This document shows, piece after piece, positions 4,694 to 5,717 of a stretch of 5,717 nucleotides of DNA. A model generated the notes under the pieces. That model made no database searches and was not told where the DNA came from. It worked only from the letters and a program-made list of their open reading frames with translations. This DNA is from an archaeon. Lineage in GTDB: Archaea; Iainarchaeota; Iainarchaeia; Iainarchaeales; GCA-2688035. The translations under genes and the position numbers were made by a program. The stretch is taken from positions 1 to 5,717 of the forward strand of contig JAUWWX010000067.1 of the NCBI GenBank assembly GCA_030616665.1, read 5' to 3'. Position 1 is the first letter of the stretch, and every line of letters begins with the position of its first letter.

Positions 4694-5717
4694 CTTTTGA
4701 ATTTCTTTTTCACCCTTTGAAAAAAGCCTTTCCTTTCCCTGTCAATCCCTTCCTCTTTTGCAAGCTGTTCAAGCAGTTCCCTTTGCCTCTTGCCCATCTT
4801 CTTTGGGGTTTGCACAATGACCTTGACATACTCGTCCCCACTACCCGCCTCATTAAGCATCTTAATGCCTTTCCCCCGCAACCTGAAAATCGTTCCTGTC
4901 TGCGTTGCAGCCGGAATCTTGATTGTGGCCTCTCCCTTCAGGGTTGGCACATCCAGATTTGTTCCAAGGGCAGATTCAGCAAACGAGATTGGCATCTCTG
5001 CAAAAATATCTGAGCCGTCTCTTTTGAACACATCATGTGATTCAACAAACACAACAACAAACAAGTCGCCGGCATGCCCTCCCCTAATTCCCGCATTTCC
5101 TTGACCATGCAGCCTCAAGTGGTTGCCTGAGTCTATTCCTGCAGGAATCTTGACCTTTATCTCTTTCCTCCCCTTTTCCCTGCCCTTGCCTTGACACTCC
5201 TTGCAAACATTCTTTACAGTTCTGCCTTCGCCCCGGCATTTTGGGCACGTGCTTTGAGTTGAAAACATTCCAAAGGCGGTTCGCCTTGCCTGCCTTAGGA
5301 TGCCAGAACCACCACACTGTGAGCAGTTCTCTTCTCCGCTGCCGCCTTTGCCCCTGCATTTTTTGCATTCCTCTATTCTTGAAACAACAACCGTTTTCTC
5401 TGTGCCAAAGGCTGCTTCCTCAAAGCTCAAATTCAAATCAATCCTAAGATTTGCACCCTTTGCTGGCCCGGCAGTTGCCCTGCCGCCAAACGCCTGCCTG
5501 AATATGTCACCAAAGCCAAATTCCCCAAAGCCTCCGGTCCCGCCAAATATCTCGCCAAAATCGAAGTCAAAATCGCGAGCACCAAAGCCCCTGAATCCTT
5601 GGAAGCCCTGGAAGCCCTCAAATGCGTGCCCAAACTGGTCGTAGTTTGCCTTCTTCTGTGAATCGGACAAAACCTGGTATGCCTCAAGAATCTCCTTGAA
5701 TTTCTCTTCCGCTCCAC
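4690..5717 (-). CDS. dnaJ: Chaperone DnaJ (Hsp40 type I), N-terminus cut by the right edge
   Basis: Co-chaperone that delivers clients to DnaK and stimulates its ATPase. 341 residues are visible; by comparison with E. coli DnaJ about 42 are missing, including the HPD motif. The visible part begins in the J-domain at GAEEKFKEILEAYQVLSD and YDQFGHAF. A glycine/phenylalanine linker follows, with FQGFQGFRGFG and DFDFDFG. Next is a complete zinc domain (5367-5182 in nucleotides) with four CxxCxGxG repeats, CKKCRGKG, CSQCGGSG, CPKCRGEG and CKECQGKG. The two C-terminal substrate-binding barrels include IPAGIDSGNHLRLHGQG and IPAATQTGTIFRLRGKG, and a basic tail ends the protein. The TTG at 5670 encodes an internal leucine, not the start. 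Archaeal dnaJ is generally thought to have come from bacteria along with dnaK and grpE, which may lie beyond the edge. Confidence 0.97.
   Translation of the reverse strand, partial: GAEEKFKEILEAYQVLSDSQKKANYDQFGHAFEGFQGFQGFRGFGARDFDFDFGEIFGGTGGFGEFGFGDIFRQAFGGRATAGPAKGANLRIDLNLSFEEAAFGTEKTVVVSRIEECKKCRGKGGSGEENCSQCGGSGILRQARRTAFGMFSTQSTCPKCRGEGRTVKNVCKECQGKGREKGRKEIKVKIPAGIDSGNHLRLHGQGNAGIRGGHAGDLFVVVFVESHDVFKRDGSDIFAEMPISFAESALGTNLDVPTLKGEATIKIPAATQTGTIFRLRGKGIKMLNEAGSGDEYVKVIVQTPKKMGKRQRELLEQLAKEEGIDRERKGFFQRVKKKFKS
4695..4710 (+). terminator. Possible T-tract terminator of the SdpI-like gene
   Basis: Directly after the TAG stop the plus strand runs TTTTGAATTTCTTTTT, three T-tracts in 16 nt, with no obvious hairpin. 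This fits an archaeal U-tract terminator placed inside the antisense 3' end of dnaJ. Confidence 0.4.
5588..5620. repeat. Short tandem repeat encoding FQG units in the DnaJ linker
   Basis: GGAAGCCCT occurs twice in direct succession, next to a diverged copy, and encodes the repeated Phe-Gln-Gly / Phe-Arg-Gly units of the flexible G/F region. It is low-complexity coding sequence and possibly a site of copy-number change; nothing suggests another role. Confidence 0.5.

Noticed and set aside
1..5717. Mobile element, CRISPR, defence system or tRNA gene
   Set aside because: I found no spaced repeats, transposase or integrase motifs, terminal inverted repeats or tRNA-like arms; the genes are ordinary chromosomal ones.

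Overview
The window looks like archaeal chromosome. The tRNA synthetase is an archaeal-type ValRS, it is followed by a stand-alone Bud32 (KEOPS kinase), several genes have an archaeal TATA box about 26 nt upstream of or very near the start codon, and one gap holds what reads as a C/D box methylation-guide RNA. The compact ValRS, tight spacing and bacterial-type DnaJ would fit a small-genome (DPANN-like) or euryarchaeal lineage; that placement is inference. No mobile element, CRISPR array, tRNA or rRNA is visible.

Layout: (1) 1-129, minus: start of a predicted lipoprotein that runs off the left edge, with a TATA box at 161-168. (2) 193-260, minus: candidate C/D box sRNA (boxes C, D', C', D, with 12-nt and 11-nt guides) ending in a T6 tract, lying 30 nt after the stop of the next gene. 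(3) 287-833, minus: a two-gene operon, a 73-aa two-helix membrane protein then a 104-aa UPF0145/YbjQ-family protein; the first gene's stop codon overlaps the second's Shine-Dalgarno. (4) 889-3894, minus: valS then bud32, 12 nt apart and in the same frame. (5) 3895-4042: divergent promoter region. (6) 4043-4693, plus: six-helix SdpI/DUF1648-family membrane protein. (7) 4690-5717, minus: dnaJ, lacking its first ~42 residues at the right edge; it converges on the SdpI gene and the two stop codons share one CTAG.

Together this is mainly housekeeping content: translation (ValRS charging; Bud32 in t6A tRNA modification; the guide RNA in 2'-O-methylation), protein folding (DnaJ), and envelope proteins of unknown detail (SdpI-like, lipoprotein, small membrane protein with UPF0145). 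First genes of transcripts appear leaderless, while the one clear Shine-Dalgarno sits inside an operon. The most notable item not explained by the protein genes is the C/D box RNA.
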